From positions 56,026,091 to 56,090,090 of the forward strand of contig NC_053044.1 of NCBI RefSeq assembly GCF_003473485.1: 64,000 nt of DNA, written 5' to 3'. Below the pieces are notes generated by a model that was given only the letters and a program-made list of their open reading frames with translations, did not search any database and was not told where the DNA came from. This stretch comes from Medicago truncatula (taxonomy: Eukaryota > Streptophyta > Magnoliopsida > Fabales > Fabaceae). Positions 1 to 10,115 of this stretch are shown here, piece by piece. How positions within the stretch are numbered: the first letter of the stretch is position 1; the number at the start of each line of letters is the position of its first letter. Made by a program: the position numbers and the translations under genes.

Positions 1-17
1 AATATAAAATATAAAAT

Positions 18-664
18 GAATCAGGATCCGTTGACATCAAATATTGACCGTTGATCTTATTTGATCTAAAGGTTTATCTTTGTTCAATTAAAAGTATCAT
101 GTGACCATATTTTAGGAGGTTTCTATGCCATAAATATTCCTAATTTCTTCGTGGAATATAAAATATTCCTAATTGGATCAATCGGTTTTCCTTTTCCTGT
201 TATAAAACTGGCAAACAACGACTAAGCAAATTTTATGAAAAATTATTCATCGTCCATTTTATTATGTTGTAATGGTGGTAATTCTTTTGTTTTGGATTAA
301 CATAACAATCAAATATAGCTACCTGTTTTTAATTAAAAGATAAGCTTTCGTTTATTTTGTTAATTTTCTACCACTCATGATTGCCTCCTAATGTAAAAGA
401 TGACCACCATGATAATAGTTTTGAAAAGTTAGAGCATGGAAAATGATTAATTGGAGAATATAGGGAAACCAATAGAACTAATTAAGAATATGAATTATTC
501 CCAGAAAAAAAATTATGAATATTTATGGCATGAAAATCTCAAAAGATATGGTTACATGATACTTTTATTTGAATAAATATAAACATTTGGATCAAATAAA
601 ATCAACAGTTAATAATTTGGTATCATCGAATTCGTTGACACCTGGTGTCAACGGATCCTGACTC
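18..664. mobile_element. Mutator-type MITE with long terminal inverted repeats
   Basis: The left end reads GAATCAGGATCCGTTGACA and the right end, reversed and complemented, reads GAGTCAGGATCCGTTGACA. The similarity continues inward for roughly 150 bases, including the shared inner block TAAAAGTATCATGT, with a short stretch missing from the left arm. The element is bounded by the identical 9-bp direct repeat ATATAAAAT (9-17 and 665-673), the TSD length typical of Mutator-like elements. The 647-bp body has no convincing coding frame, so it is a non-autonomous element. The ends were set by the TSD and the start of inverted similarity. Confidence 0.8.
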
Positions 665-673
665 ATATAAAAT

Positions 674-1245
674 ATGTTTTCTTGTTATAATATAATATTA
701 ATAATGTTTATTTATATTGTAAGTCAACGATGAATGATTGAATTATGAGAAATTATGCTATCAGAAATTTTCATAAATGTTTAGTTTTATCGGTTAATTT
801 TAGTTTGCAGGAGAGGTAGTTGCATTGTACGGTACAGACTCATACCTTAGATTCACTAAAGTATTATTAATTGTACAATTAATATAAGGAAATTATGTAG
901 AATATGAATAAATTGGGTGTAATAGTTGGGTTATAATTAAATGAACATTTTTAATTGGAATTGCTATCACACAACCAGCTTTATCTTTGCTATTAAATGA
1001 ACGTTTGTAATTCAAATTTTTTTTCTTTGGAAAATTTAGAATATGAATAAATTGGGTGTAATAGTTGGGTTATAAATAGACAATTCAGTCACTATTATAA
1101 ATAGTGTGTTATGTATATTAAAGACAACATAGATAATTTATTGAATAAATCTAAAATGTCAAGTTTTGTTTATTTTGGTGACTGAAATGTGTACATTATT
1201 GTTGGTGAAACGAATATATTAACATAAAAAGGGTGTTATTTTTTA
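674..1245. other. AT-rich intergenic DNA with a 39-bp direct repeat
   Basis: No gene is visible. A block beginning TAGAATATGAATAAATTGGG occurs near 898 and again near 1037 with almost no differences, about 140 bases apart. The first copy continues into TTAAATGAAC, which recurs near 990, so the area looks like a small local duplication. Confidence 0.5.
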
Positions 1246-1619
1246 AAAAATAAAGGCTAAATTGCATTTTGGTCCCTTAACTATTTATGTAGTATCGTTT
1301 TGGTCCCTTAATTAAAATTTGATTTATTTTGGTCCCTTAACTTCTCTCCGTTACACATTTTGGTCATTTCCGTTAGTTTTAAATAAAAAACGTTAGGTTT
1401 TCTTCTGGAATTTTTCTGGGATTCTTGTTGTTGAAGGTTGATGAGATGATATGAATATGAAAAAGAGGAGATAAAGATGAAGAAAATCTAACGTTTTTGA
1501 ATTAAAACTAACATAAAGGACCAAAATATGGAAGAAAAAAAAATTCTGCCCTAATTTGTGTAAAAAAATACAAAAATGCCCCACTTTTTCAAAAAATTGC
1601 ACAAATGCCCTACTTTCTG

Positions 1620-1860
1620 GTACCCCTCTACTCCCACTTGCGGGGTACCTAAAAAAAGTGTACCTTGCAACCCCCACTTGCGGGGTACCTTTAAATTTTT
1701 TTAAAAAAATTTTAACTACCCCGCAAGTCACATTTGCGTGGCATTTTTTGGTTTTTTTTTCTATTTTTTTAACTACCCCGCAAGTGGGACTTGCGTTTTA
1801 GTTTTTTTTTTTTTTTTTTTTTTCACTTTTTTTAAGTATCACGCAAGTGCAACTTGCATT
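1620..1860. repeat. Subterminal repeats in the left MULE TIR
   Basis: The motif CCACTTGCGGGGTACC and its inverse TACCCCGCAAGTG recur here: forward near 1636 and 1674, inverted near 1718 and 1768, and in a weaker form (CACGCAAGTGCAACTTGC) near 1839. Spacing is about 35-70 bases. The right TIR carries the mirror set (about 4430-4680). Repeated inverted motifs inside TIRs are often transposase-binding sites in this class, which is inference here. Both TIRs also encode an 81-codon open frame because they are copies of each other; it is low-complexity and I do not regard it as a gene. Confidence 0.6.
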
Positions 1861-2282
1861 TTAGTTTTGGTTTTTTTTTTTAATAATTAAAATTATTATG
1901 TAATGGTTTTGGTTTTTTTAATAATAATGGTTTTGGTTTTTTTAATTTTTTTTAATATTTTTAATTTTTGCGTTTTAGATTTTGGTTTTGGTATAATGGA
2001 GACAAAAAAAAATGATTATGTAATAACTACTTTCTAATAATAAAAAACTAATTAAAATTATATAATCAATAAAACACCATAAAATCTACAATTATTATGA
2101 AACATGTATTATTTCATTTACTATAAATACTTCATTTCATTTTTCAATTTATCACACCATTTCAACTTATATTCATAATATTAATTTAGGCATTAATAAA
2201 AAAGTAATTATAATAATAATCATAATATATATAAAATAAAAAACTTACGAAATACAATAAATATGAAATAAATACTAGATTT

Positions 2283-4198
2283 CTACTGATGTCTAATATT
2301 AGTGCAATCTTTGCGGGAATGACCAGGCATCCTACAAACGCCGCATCTTCTCTCAGTTTCCACATCGTCCATCTCGGTCCTAATGCGAGTAATTGGTGGA
2401 CGACCTTTCTTTGCCCTACGCATGGACTTGTTGGGAACCACCTTCAGTCCTTCATAATCAGGCCAATATGACTGGTGGTGAACCATGTCGAAGTGGATGT
2501 TGTATACGGCGTATACACACTCATTCGTGAATTTGTTATCGACAAAAGTCTTGTAGTCGTGACAAAAAGCTAGAACATGCGGCAATGACATGTGAGCATG
2601 GTAGGTGTAACGCTCTGAACTGTCCACGGTCACACCATTTATTTTGCAGGTCCACCTTGTATTCTCCCTTTGGTAATCCTTCTTTATGGTCGATGGTTTC
2701 ACGGACAGAAAAGGTATATCGATCCCGGTCAAACTGAGTGACATGATGACTGTTGGATTTAATCACCTCATTCTTGAGATATTTCATGATGTTTTATGAG
2801 AATGGCTCACAAGAATTTACCCTTGCCGCTGCTTCATGTCCTCTTTTAGCAAACAAGGCCGCCAACCTGTAATATGATGCTTTCACAATAGCTGTGATCG
2901 GGAGTCCTCGAATACCCTTATACACGTTGTTTTGTGACTCTACCAAGTTACCCGTCATGTGGCCCCATCGTCGACCATCATCATGTGATTGAGTCCACTT
3001 TTGTTTGGGAATATTGTCGACCCATGCTAAAGCCTTTCGGTCTGCAACAACAATTTCAGAACGATAGTATTCGAATGTAAGGATGTTCATGGCGTAACCT
3101 GCGGATGTTTTGAAAAAAGTTAGATGTGTCTTTTTAAACAAATCATATTGTTGAATTTACGAGTAAAGGGATAAGATTTTTACCCATGCCTTCAACTTTC
3201 TTCTTAAGTTCTCCATCCTTGAACGATCGCATAAAGTTTTGTGCAATGTGTCGGACACAAAACACATGGCTTGTTGGAGCATCGTGCCATCCATTATGTG
3301 GATCATCATACGCACTCTTTATCGACACATGTCTATCAGAAATGAGGCATATGTTCGGCTGTGGGGTGACATGCTGCCTTAGATTTTTCAAAAAGAAACT
3401 CCATGCCTCCTTGGTCTCCCCTTCCACGATTGCAAAAGCAATGGGAAATATCTTGTTGTTCCCATCTTGTGCAACAACTAACAACAATGTGCCTTTGTAT
3501 TTACCATACAACCAAGTTGCGTCAATTTGGACAATTGGTTTGCAGAATTCGAAACTTGAGATGCACGGACGAAAAGCCCAAAAGAGACGCTTGAAGACGA
3601 TCTCATTTACCACTTCTGTTGATGGGTCTGTTTGAAAATCAATTATTGTTCCTGGCAAATCTTTTTCCATGACCATCAACCACTGTGGTAGTTCTTGATA
3701 AGACTCTTCCCAATTACCATAAATTGATTCAATCGCCTTATTCCGTGCTCTCCATGCCTTTCTGTATGAAACTGTGTAATTAAACTTCTCTCGGATGTGT
3801 GCAATTATAACCTTCACTGTAATTGAAGTATCCATATGTAGTAGTGATTTAACACTTTCACATATCACATTGTAACTAAGTTTGTGATGATCTTGCGTCA
3901 TTTCTGTTGAGACACATGTATGATCATTCATTTTCCCAATCTCCCATTTATCAGTTTTTTTCCTCCACGAGGCCCGCAATTTGAAACCACATTTTGTATC
4001 TTTACATTTGATGACATACCTTTCAGGATCTGATTTTTTCACAATATAATCCGTTGATTTTTTCATGTGATAAAATTTAATTGCGAGAATGCAATCATTC
4101 TTGTTATGAAATTGCATCCCCGGGGCAATACCTTGATCGACCGGAAGAGCCGTTGAATGATAAAGTTCAGTTGAGTGGTCATCATTGACGTTGCGCAT
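2283..4198 (-). pseudogene. MuDR/MULE transposase, interrupted
   Basis: Read on the minus strand from the ATG at 4198. The first block (3181-4198) holds an N-terminal DNA-binding region with conserved Cys/His (KCKDTKCGFKLRASW near residue 65 and DHTC near 93), then the MULE transposase core with QIDATWLYGKYKG and LISDRH, which carry the first two catalytic Asp. A clean GT-AG intron (about 3099-3180) joins ...VEGM to GYAMNILTFEYYR in phase. The frame then meets an in-frame TAA at 2791-2793 after the Ser of CEPFS, resumes in the same frame through a SWIM-type zinc finger whose usual CDCG reads CDRG, and shifts frame in a T-run near 2565. The tail ends in a CCHC zinc knuckle (CGVCRMPGHSRKDC). 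One stop, one frameshift and a lost zinc ligand make it inactive. Confidence 0.9.
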
Positions 4199-4216
4199 GG
4201 ACCTTGGTGGGGATGC

Positions 4217-4874
4217 AATTAATTTTAATTAGTTTTTTATTATTAGAAAGTAGTTATTACATAATCATTTTTTTTGTCTCCATTATACCAAAACCAAAAC
4301 CTAAAACGCAAAAATTAAAAATATTAAAAAAAATTAAAAAAACCAAAACCATTATTATTAAAAAAACCAAAACCATTACATAATAATTTTAATTATTAAA
4401 AAAATTAAAAAAAAAACCAAAACTAAAACGCAAGTTGCACTTGCGTGGTACTTAAAAAAAGTGAAAAAAAAATTAAAAAAAAGAAAAGAAAAACTAAAAC
4501 GCAAGTCCCACTTGCGGGGTAGTTAAAAAAATAGAAAACAAAACCAAAAAATGCCATGCAAATGTGACTTGCGGGTTAGTTAAAATTTTTTTAAAAAAAT
4601 TTAAAGGTACCCCGCAAGTGGGGGTTGCAAGGTACACTTTTTTTAGGTACCCCGCAAGTGGGAGTAGAGGGGTACCAGAAAGTAGGGCATTTGTGCAATT
4701 TTTTGAAAAAGTGGGGCATTTTTGTATTTTTTGACACAAATTAGGGCAAAAAAAAAAAAAATTTCCAAAATATGTAACAGAGAGAAATTAAGGGACCAAA
4801 ATAAATCGAATTTTAATTAAGGGACCAAAGCGATAGTACCTAAATAGTTAAGGGACCAAAAATGGAATTTAGCC
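4217..4874. repeat. Right terminal inverted repeat of the MULE
   Basis: This is the reverse-complement partner of 1255-2057. It contains the same GGTCCCTTAA-rich outer part, the same pseudo-palindromic CTTGCGGGGTA motifs and the same inner boundary (TAGTTTTTTATTATTAGAAA). It is about 140 bases shorter, mainly through differences in homopolymer tracts. An 81-codon frame at 4494-4739 is the mirror of one in the left TIR. Confidence 0.9.
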
Positions 4875-4883
4875 AAAAATAAA

Positions 4884-7400
4884 TAAGAGAATGCTTTTTT
4901 ATTTTTTTTGAATAAATGTAATGAATTGAAATATTAACTAAAAAAAACTTAATTTCATTTTAATTATTGTTTTTGGTAGAATCATATTACTCAATTTTCC
5001 TTTTTCTTTTGTGCCAAAATAATCAAATTTCATCTCCCTCCAATTTCACTTCCCCTCTTATGTCAAAATAATGAAATTTCATCTCCCTCCAATTTGACTT
5101 TCCCTCTTATGCCAAAATAATTGAATTTCATTTTCCTCTTATACCAATATTTTCACTTGGCTCCAACATTTCCCTCCATTTAATTAAAAGAAAGAAAGAA
5201 CAAAAGCGACTTCATATTTTCTTCTTCCTCTCTTGCTGTACGACTCTTTCTTATTCTTTTTCATTTTTTCGTCACCACCACCACCAACTTCCGGTCAACA
5301 TAAATTTTCCGTCCGGCCTCCTTTAAAATCCCCGCCACCACCATTGAATTCCTCTCTTCTTCCTCTACAAAAGCCCTCAATTTATTTATAGATTGGAGAA
5401 GTTTAATTTTTGAGATCTCCCCCTTCTTTCTTGTTTTCCGGCCACCGTGAGTTGCCATTTGGAAAACCAAACCCACCATATTCTTTCTCATGATGTCAGC
5501 AACAAAACCCCTATGTTTATTTTGCAATCGGAGCAACTTTGTCGGCGGCCACTGTGCCGGAGTTCACCTCTACCGCGCCGGAAAAGTGGTTGACGGCCAT
5601 TTACTCCATTTTTCTCCTTCGTGATGAGTTTCATCTTCATTCCCTCCTCTAAAGTGCATTGTAGGAGTTTTGTATACTCATTTTCGGATTTTTGAATAAG
5701 GACATTATTTAAACATGTTTTTGTCCATTTATTCTCCGTTTTGATGTTGTTATTGGCATTAGCCACACATGTTGAAATCTCATCTGTTATAAAAGTTTGC
5801 ACTCTATGCTGTTTTGAACTTTCAGTTTGTATGAATTTATAATGTGTTAAACATTCTATTTATATGTATTTGCACTATTCTTGTTCCTAAGGCTACAAAA
5901 CTATTTTCTTAAAAAATTTGGAACTCTTTTTTTGTTTAATCTTTTGATGCAATGCTCCAACAACATCATTCTTGCAATGCTCCTGAGTACTTAACTTAAA
6001 TCATAAGAATTTCAAGTGTTCTCATTCAAAAACATGCTTATGCAAAGTTCTGAAACAACAAAATCCTTATCAATTGACCTTTGTTTGCAAATAGTATCTT
6101 TAAAAACTGTATATATTGTGTATCATATGCCTCTAAATAAAACTTTAATTTCACTTATTGTATTGACTGTTAAGATATGTATTTGTGTACTGATATAGAT
6201 ATATATAAGTTCCAATTCTGATGTAGAGGCATTATATTCTAGTGCATAAGCTTTATGACTTTAGGAATATGGTTTTATTTCTTATATATGATTTTAGGAG
6301 TAGTGACATTCTGATATAGAAATTTAAGTATGACTTCATGTATGAATGTACTAGCTATAAGATTCATATATCATATAGGAACATAAGTTCTAATTTCATT
6401 CTGATTTCACTTCCTGTACATAGTAAATAGGTAGTGCAGCTAGATTTCTCTCCTGAAATACACTATGTTAGTAGCTAATATATGTGAGGTTATAAATATT
6501 TATGTGGAGAGTACTCTGTTTCAAATAGGTTTGGATAGTTCAGGTGATTCATCAAAACACTAGTTAATCGTGTTAGTAGTAAAAAAAAAGTGCAAACAGG
6601 TAGTGCTGAGATAATTCATCAAGATATGATATAATAGCATTAATGTATTTTTTTTGTACATTTTTTTACACTGTTTCTGCATTTTTTGTTCATTTCAGAG
6701 ATATTTTTTAACCTTGTTACTTATTTATATGTTGACAGGGAATTGGTATTGTAGATTTGGATGGGGCTTGAATTGGTCATCTTATCCTAGGTGTAGTGAT
6801 GCAATGCTTTGCTGCTCTGCTTTGAAGGGATGTATTTGTGGCTTTGACAGGATATAGTATAATTATAAGTAGCTGAGTTAGGAATATTGTATGTTGTCAT
6901 ATTGTTTGTAAGAGTTGAATCAATGCTTGTAAAAGGGATTTATGTCTACTATAATGTAAAACTTTCTTATTGAATAAATTTAGTGACTTTTGTTCTGGAA
7001 ATTGAGGATATATTTATGGTTATGTTCTGAAGTTGAACAAACTGCCGCGATAAATTAAGTGTCTACTATAATGCTTAATATGATAATGTTATGAAGTTGA
7101 ACAAACTGCCGCTAAAACAGCCGTGCTATACACCAAAAACTAGGCCTACTGAAGTTGTTTTAACAGCAGAACTGCTACATGTTTCTGCCAAAAAACCAGA
7201 AAACGAGAAGCAGCCATAACAGAAATCCAAAACACCACTGCAGACCCCATAAGAGATAACCATCTATTCATAATTTGATACCAAATCTCATTGCGTTGTC
7301 CATCTCTCATGATAATTTCATAAGTACATTTGAGAACACTAAATCAAAGCAGAACACTCAATCAATAACACAAAAGTCAAATTGTTTACGATTGTATCAA
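4884..7400. other. Unassigned region, possible transcript without a clear coding frame
   Basis: Positions 5031-5150 hold about 2.5 copies of a 49-bp tandem unit beginning CTCCCTCCAATTT. From about 5200 the sequence becomes richer in C and has UTR-like TC tracts, and near 6950 there is an AATAAA motif (TTGAATAAATTT) of the kind that ends plant transcripts. Short frames occur on both strands (for example a 44-codon frame from about 5490 on the plus strand and 91- and 104-codon frames on the minus strand), but none resembles a family I know. The region could be a non-coding RNA or a decayed gene; the sequence does not decide. Confidence 0.25.
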
Positions 7401-7406
7401 GAGCAC

Positions 7407-8218
7407 TTTTTTTTTTGTTGAATCAACAAATATTATTAACCCGACCTTTCGCAAGACGCAAATAGGCGGAGAAAGGAAAGGATTACAAGATGCCGCCTAT
7501 AAGCGTTACATCATCCGACAAAAATAACACACCTACAACCAAGCGGAGAAAAGGAGGAAAAAACACCAAAGACAAAACACCATAGAACCCCAAAAGATGA
7601 CCAAAGTTATGATTCTGAAATCTAATGCGGATCATCAAAATTTAGAGCCATAGCCTTGCCTCAAACCGGACTACCAGGAACCCAAAAAACCTCCCTAAAC
7701 CTTTGCTGGGACTGGCGCAGACAGCATCATCAGCTGCTGGACCTGTCATGACAGCAGGACAACAAAGCTGCCCAGGTGAGACCAACACTGCTGGGACGGG
7801 AAAACAGCAGCACAGCAGCAAGGCAGCACCTAGTTAGCGCAAGAGGCAGAGACGTGGACACCAACTCCACTCATAAAACATACAAGCCGGTGTTGAAGAT
7901 CTACCAAGTAACCACCTCCATGACAACACTTTCACCTTCTCCACAAGCTCATCCCATGGAGCATTCTCATTATTGAAAATACGATCATTCCTCGCTTTCC
8001 ACAAAACCCAAATCACCACCTCCCAAATCATCCTCAATCCCTTCCGAATCTTCTTATGTATCAATCCCCCACTCCAACACTCCCAATGAATTAACAAATT
8101 TGGCGGCATTATAAAATTCAAATCGAGCCACAACATCACATTTAACCAAACATTCCTTCCGAGATCACAATGAAGGAAATAGCGCTTCTGGATAAATGCT
8201 ATTGAAAATGCCACCGAG
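7407..8218 (-). mobile_element. 5'-truncated LINE (non-LTR retrotransposon) tail
   Basis: The minus strand encodes (7834-8214) the C-terminal tail that follows the reverse-transcriptase zinc-binding region of plant L1-type elements, recognisable by WEVVIWVLWKARNDRIFNN, then WDELVEKVKVLSWRWLLGRS and CMFYEWSWCP. Downstream on the same strand a 400-bp 3' untranslated part ends in a poly-A tract, seen as T10 at 7407-7416. The remaining ORF2 is missing, as usual for 5'-truncated LINE copies. AGCAC next to the poly-A end (7402-7406) and AGCACTTTTT just beyond the other end (8230-8239) may be remnants of the TSD. Confidence 0.8.
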
Positions 8219-8228
8219 AGACCTGTTA

Positions 8229-8430
8229 TAGCACTTTTTAGAAAGCGCTAAGAAAAACACGTTAAAAACTAGGTTAGATAGCGCTTTTCGGTAAACGATA
8301 TTATTTCGTTTCTCAAAGATAGCGCTTTTTGGTAAATGCTATTGTTGGAGGGGTGTATAGATAGCACTTTTAGAAACGCTATTGTTAGATGGGGGCACAG
8401 ATAGCGTTTTTCAAAAACACTATGGTTGGA
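8229..8430. repeat. Array of short palindromes, CACTA-like subterminal repeats
   Basis: About five degenerate units of the form ATAGCGCTTTT-(G/T)GGTAAA-CGCTATT occur near 8229, 8279, 8319, 8361 and 8401. Each is nearly its own reverse complement, with 10-15 bp of unrelated sequence between units. Arrays of AGCGCTTTT...AAAGCGCT palindromes are typical of the subterminal regions of plant CACTA (CMC) elements. I see no CACTA terminus nearby, so this is probably a fragment; the LINE tail adjoins its left edge. Confidence 0.5.
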
Positions 8431-8465
8431 CTTAGTAAAAAAAAGGTAGATGTTAATTTTTTTTA

Positions 8466-8758
8466 GGCTTAATTGCACTTTTAGATTTCTATCTTTTCAA
8501 AAGTTGTGGTTACAGCCCCCTAACTAATTTAAATACAAAACAGCCCACTATGTTTTAATTTTTTGGCAGTTTTGGAACCCCAGTCCATTAGTGAGGTGCC
8601 GCGTGGCCCCTAAATAATACATGTGGCACCTCACTAATGGACTGGGGGTCCAAAACTGCCAAACAATTAAAACATAGGGGCTGTTTTGTATTTAAATTAG
8701 TTAGGAGGCCATAACCGCAACTTTTGAAAAGATAGGGGTCCAAAAGTGCAATTAAGCA
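8466..8758. mobile_element. Hairpin MITE with 9-bp TSD
   Basis: The two halves are near-perfect reverse complements: GGCTTAATTGCACTTTTAGA at the left and TCCAAAAGTGCAATTAAGCA at the right, with only a short loop near 8613-8624. It is flanked by T8A on both sides (8457-8465 and 8759-8767), a 9-bp repeat that fits Mutator-type transposition, though it is low-complexity. The whole 293-bp element would fold into a single long hairpin if transcribed. There is no coding capacity. Confidence 0.75.
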
Positions 8759-8912
8759 TTTTTTTTATTTTCTCCCACAAAACCTACCACCTCCATTCTT
8801 CGCATCTTCCAAAACGGAAACCTTCGCATCTTCCATCTCGCTCACGATCTGGTCAAGATCTCTCTTAATTTCGGTATTGTACGTGGTGGTGAAAACGCTT
8901 TGGTGGTGGTTT

Positions 8913-8918
<6 letters not shown>

Positions 8919-8943
<25 letters not shown>
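8919..8943. repeat. (CT)n microsatellite
   Basis: A run of about 12 CT dinucleotides lies inside a pyrimidine-rich stretch (8780-9000) that looks like the 5' leader of a plant transcript. No coding start could be tied to it. Confidence 0.8.
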
Positions 8944-8944
<1 letters not shown>

Positions 8945-9139
8945 TCATTTCGGTACTGTGACTCGGGGAAAACCTTCGCCTTCTCTTCTTTCTGGTTAGA
9001 TCTCATCTTCATTATCTTCTTTTCGTTTTTTTAATCTTTGTTTCGATGCTTTGTTGTATGTGTCTGCTGGTGTTGTTGTTGTTGATTTTGCGATCGATGC
9101 TTTGTTGTTTTCGTTTTTGTTTTTGTTTTAAACACTATA

Positions 9140-9555
9140 AGCTGATTTTGGATGTGTTACTCATGGGAAGTTATGTCCCAAATTTGAGTTGATTTTGGTG
9201 ATTTTTTTTTATGATAAGCAACCTATTTGCAGCTTATAGCATAAGCAATAAGCTATTTTCAGAACACAAGCCAAAACGAATTCAAATTATCTTTGTATAA
9301 TCTATAAGCTACTATGTAGAACTTGTGGAAATAAGCTGAAAACAACTTACGTACATGTCATTTGTTTATGTTTCTGTTGTTCTTATTGTTGATTTTGTCA
9401 TCTATAATGAATGATCTATAAGCTGATTTCGAGTAAGTGACTCAGGAAGTTATGTCCCACATTTGAGTTGATTTTGGTGAATTTTTTTTATGATAAGGAG
9501 CCTATTTTGCAGCTTATAGCATAAGCAATAAGCTATTTTCATAAAAATAACAAAG
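9140..9555. repeat. Direct duplication of about 120 bp
   Basis: The block containing AAGTTATGTCCCA, TTTGAGTTGATTTTGGTGA and CAGCTTATAGCATAAGCAAT occurs at about 9168-9260 and again at about 9450-9542, a 280-base period. Differences are few. The ATAAGCTATTTTC ends resemble the MITE found in intron 1 of the COX19 gene, so both copies may be parts of that family. Confidence 0.55.
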
Positions 9556-9698
9556 GAATTAATCAATGATAATTGATAAGCTATTTTAATAAAAATAACA
9601 AAGTCGTTAACTATTCTCACAAGGACAGTAAGTGAGGAGTAATATTTTCAATAGAATATTATGTAAATTGTCCGAGTGCGATTAGGCTAGTTGTTTAC

Positions 9699-10115
9699 CT
9701 GTGCAAAGGAATCTGCGTAACAGGCATGCAAACTGTCCTCTTCACCGTCCTTTTTGTGAGCACGCCTGTGAGAATCAGTGGCATTTGTTTTTTGGTTGCA
9801 ATCATGATCAACAAATCTGAACTGAAGAAAAATTATGGTTTGTTATGCAGCATCTAGTCATGGCTAATTTAGTGTAAAGAAGATAACCTTATATAAAAGT
9901 CACACCTTTTTAATAGATGAAATCAAACCATGAATAAATCTAGATGCAGGAAAGTTAAACCTATATATTTGATTGTAAACAAAATTAATAGGCATGCTCA
10001 AAATCAATGTGAAATTTGTACAAATTTGCAATGGTAAGTTAAACCTCATTTGATTTTCAGCTTTGGATTCAAACTGTGCTTGCGAAACAAGATTGTTTTT
10101 TGGATTCAAACTCTG
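9699..10115 (-). other. Two exon-like segments of an unidentified gene
   Basis: On the minus strand, 10045-about 10114 reads SLNPKNNLVSQAQFESKAEN and ends at a GT donor. 9699-9816 begins after CAG and reads FVDHDCNQKTNATDSHRRAH followed by KKDGEEDSLHACYADSFAQ, ending at GTAAAC. The phases match across the intron (a split Arg codon), and codon content looks like real coding sequence. I do not recognise the protein and could not find neighbouring exons, so this is either a gene fragment or part of a gene whose other exons I cannot see. Confidence 0.35.

Larger units (their letters stand above)
1255..4874 (-). mobile_element. Mutator-like element (MULE) with long TIRs and a decayed transposase
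   Basis: The ends read GGCTAAATTGCATTTTGGTC (left) and, reversed and complemented, GGCTAAATTCCATTTTTGGT (right). The terminal inverted repeats are long: about 800 bp on the left (1255-2057) and about 660 bp on the right (4217-4874), differing by length changes in poly-A/T tracts. The element sits between identical 9-bp direct repeats AAAAATAAA (1246-1254 and 4875-4883), the expected TSD for this superfamily. The 2.2-kb interior codes on the minus strand for a MuDR-family transposase that is no longer intact. The exact TSD and still-similar TIRs suggest a fairly young insertion whose transposase was already damaged or decayed soon afterwards. Confidence 0.92.

Noticed and set aside
1393..1801. 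Overlapping 112-codon and 81-codon frames in the left MULE TIR, mirrored at 4494-4739
   Set aside because: Low-complexity Phe/Lys-rich translation of TIR sequence; the mirror copy exists only because TIRs are inverted copies. No domain or splice structure.
5261..5802. Two minus-strand frames (91 and 104 codons)
   Set aside because: No family resemblance, no supporting promoter or partner exons; base composition reads better as a plus-strand leader. Mentioned only as an unassigned region.
7776..7976. 66-codon plus-strand frame
   Set aside because: It is antisense to the LINE tail, whose minus-strand protein is recognisable.
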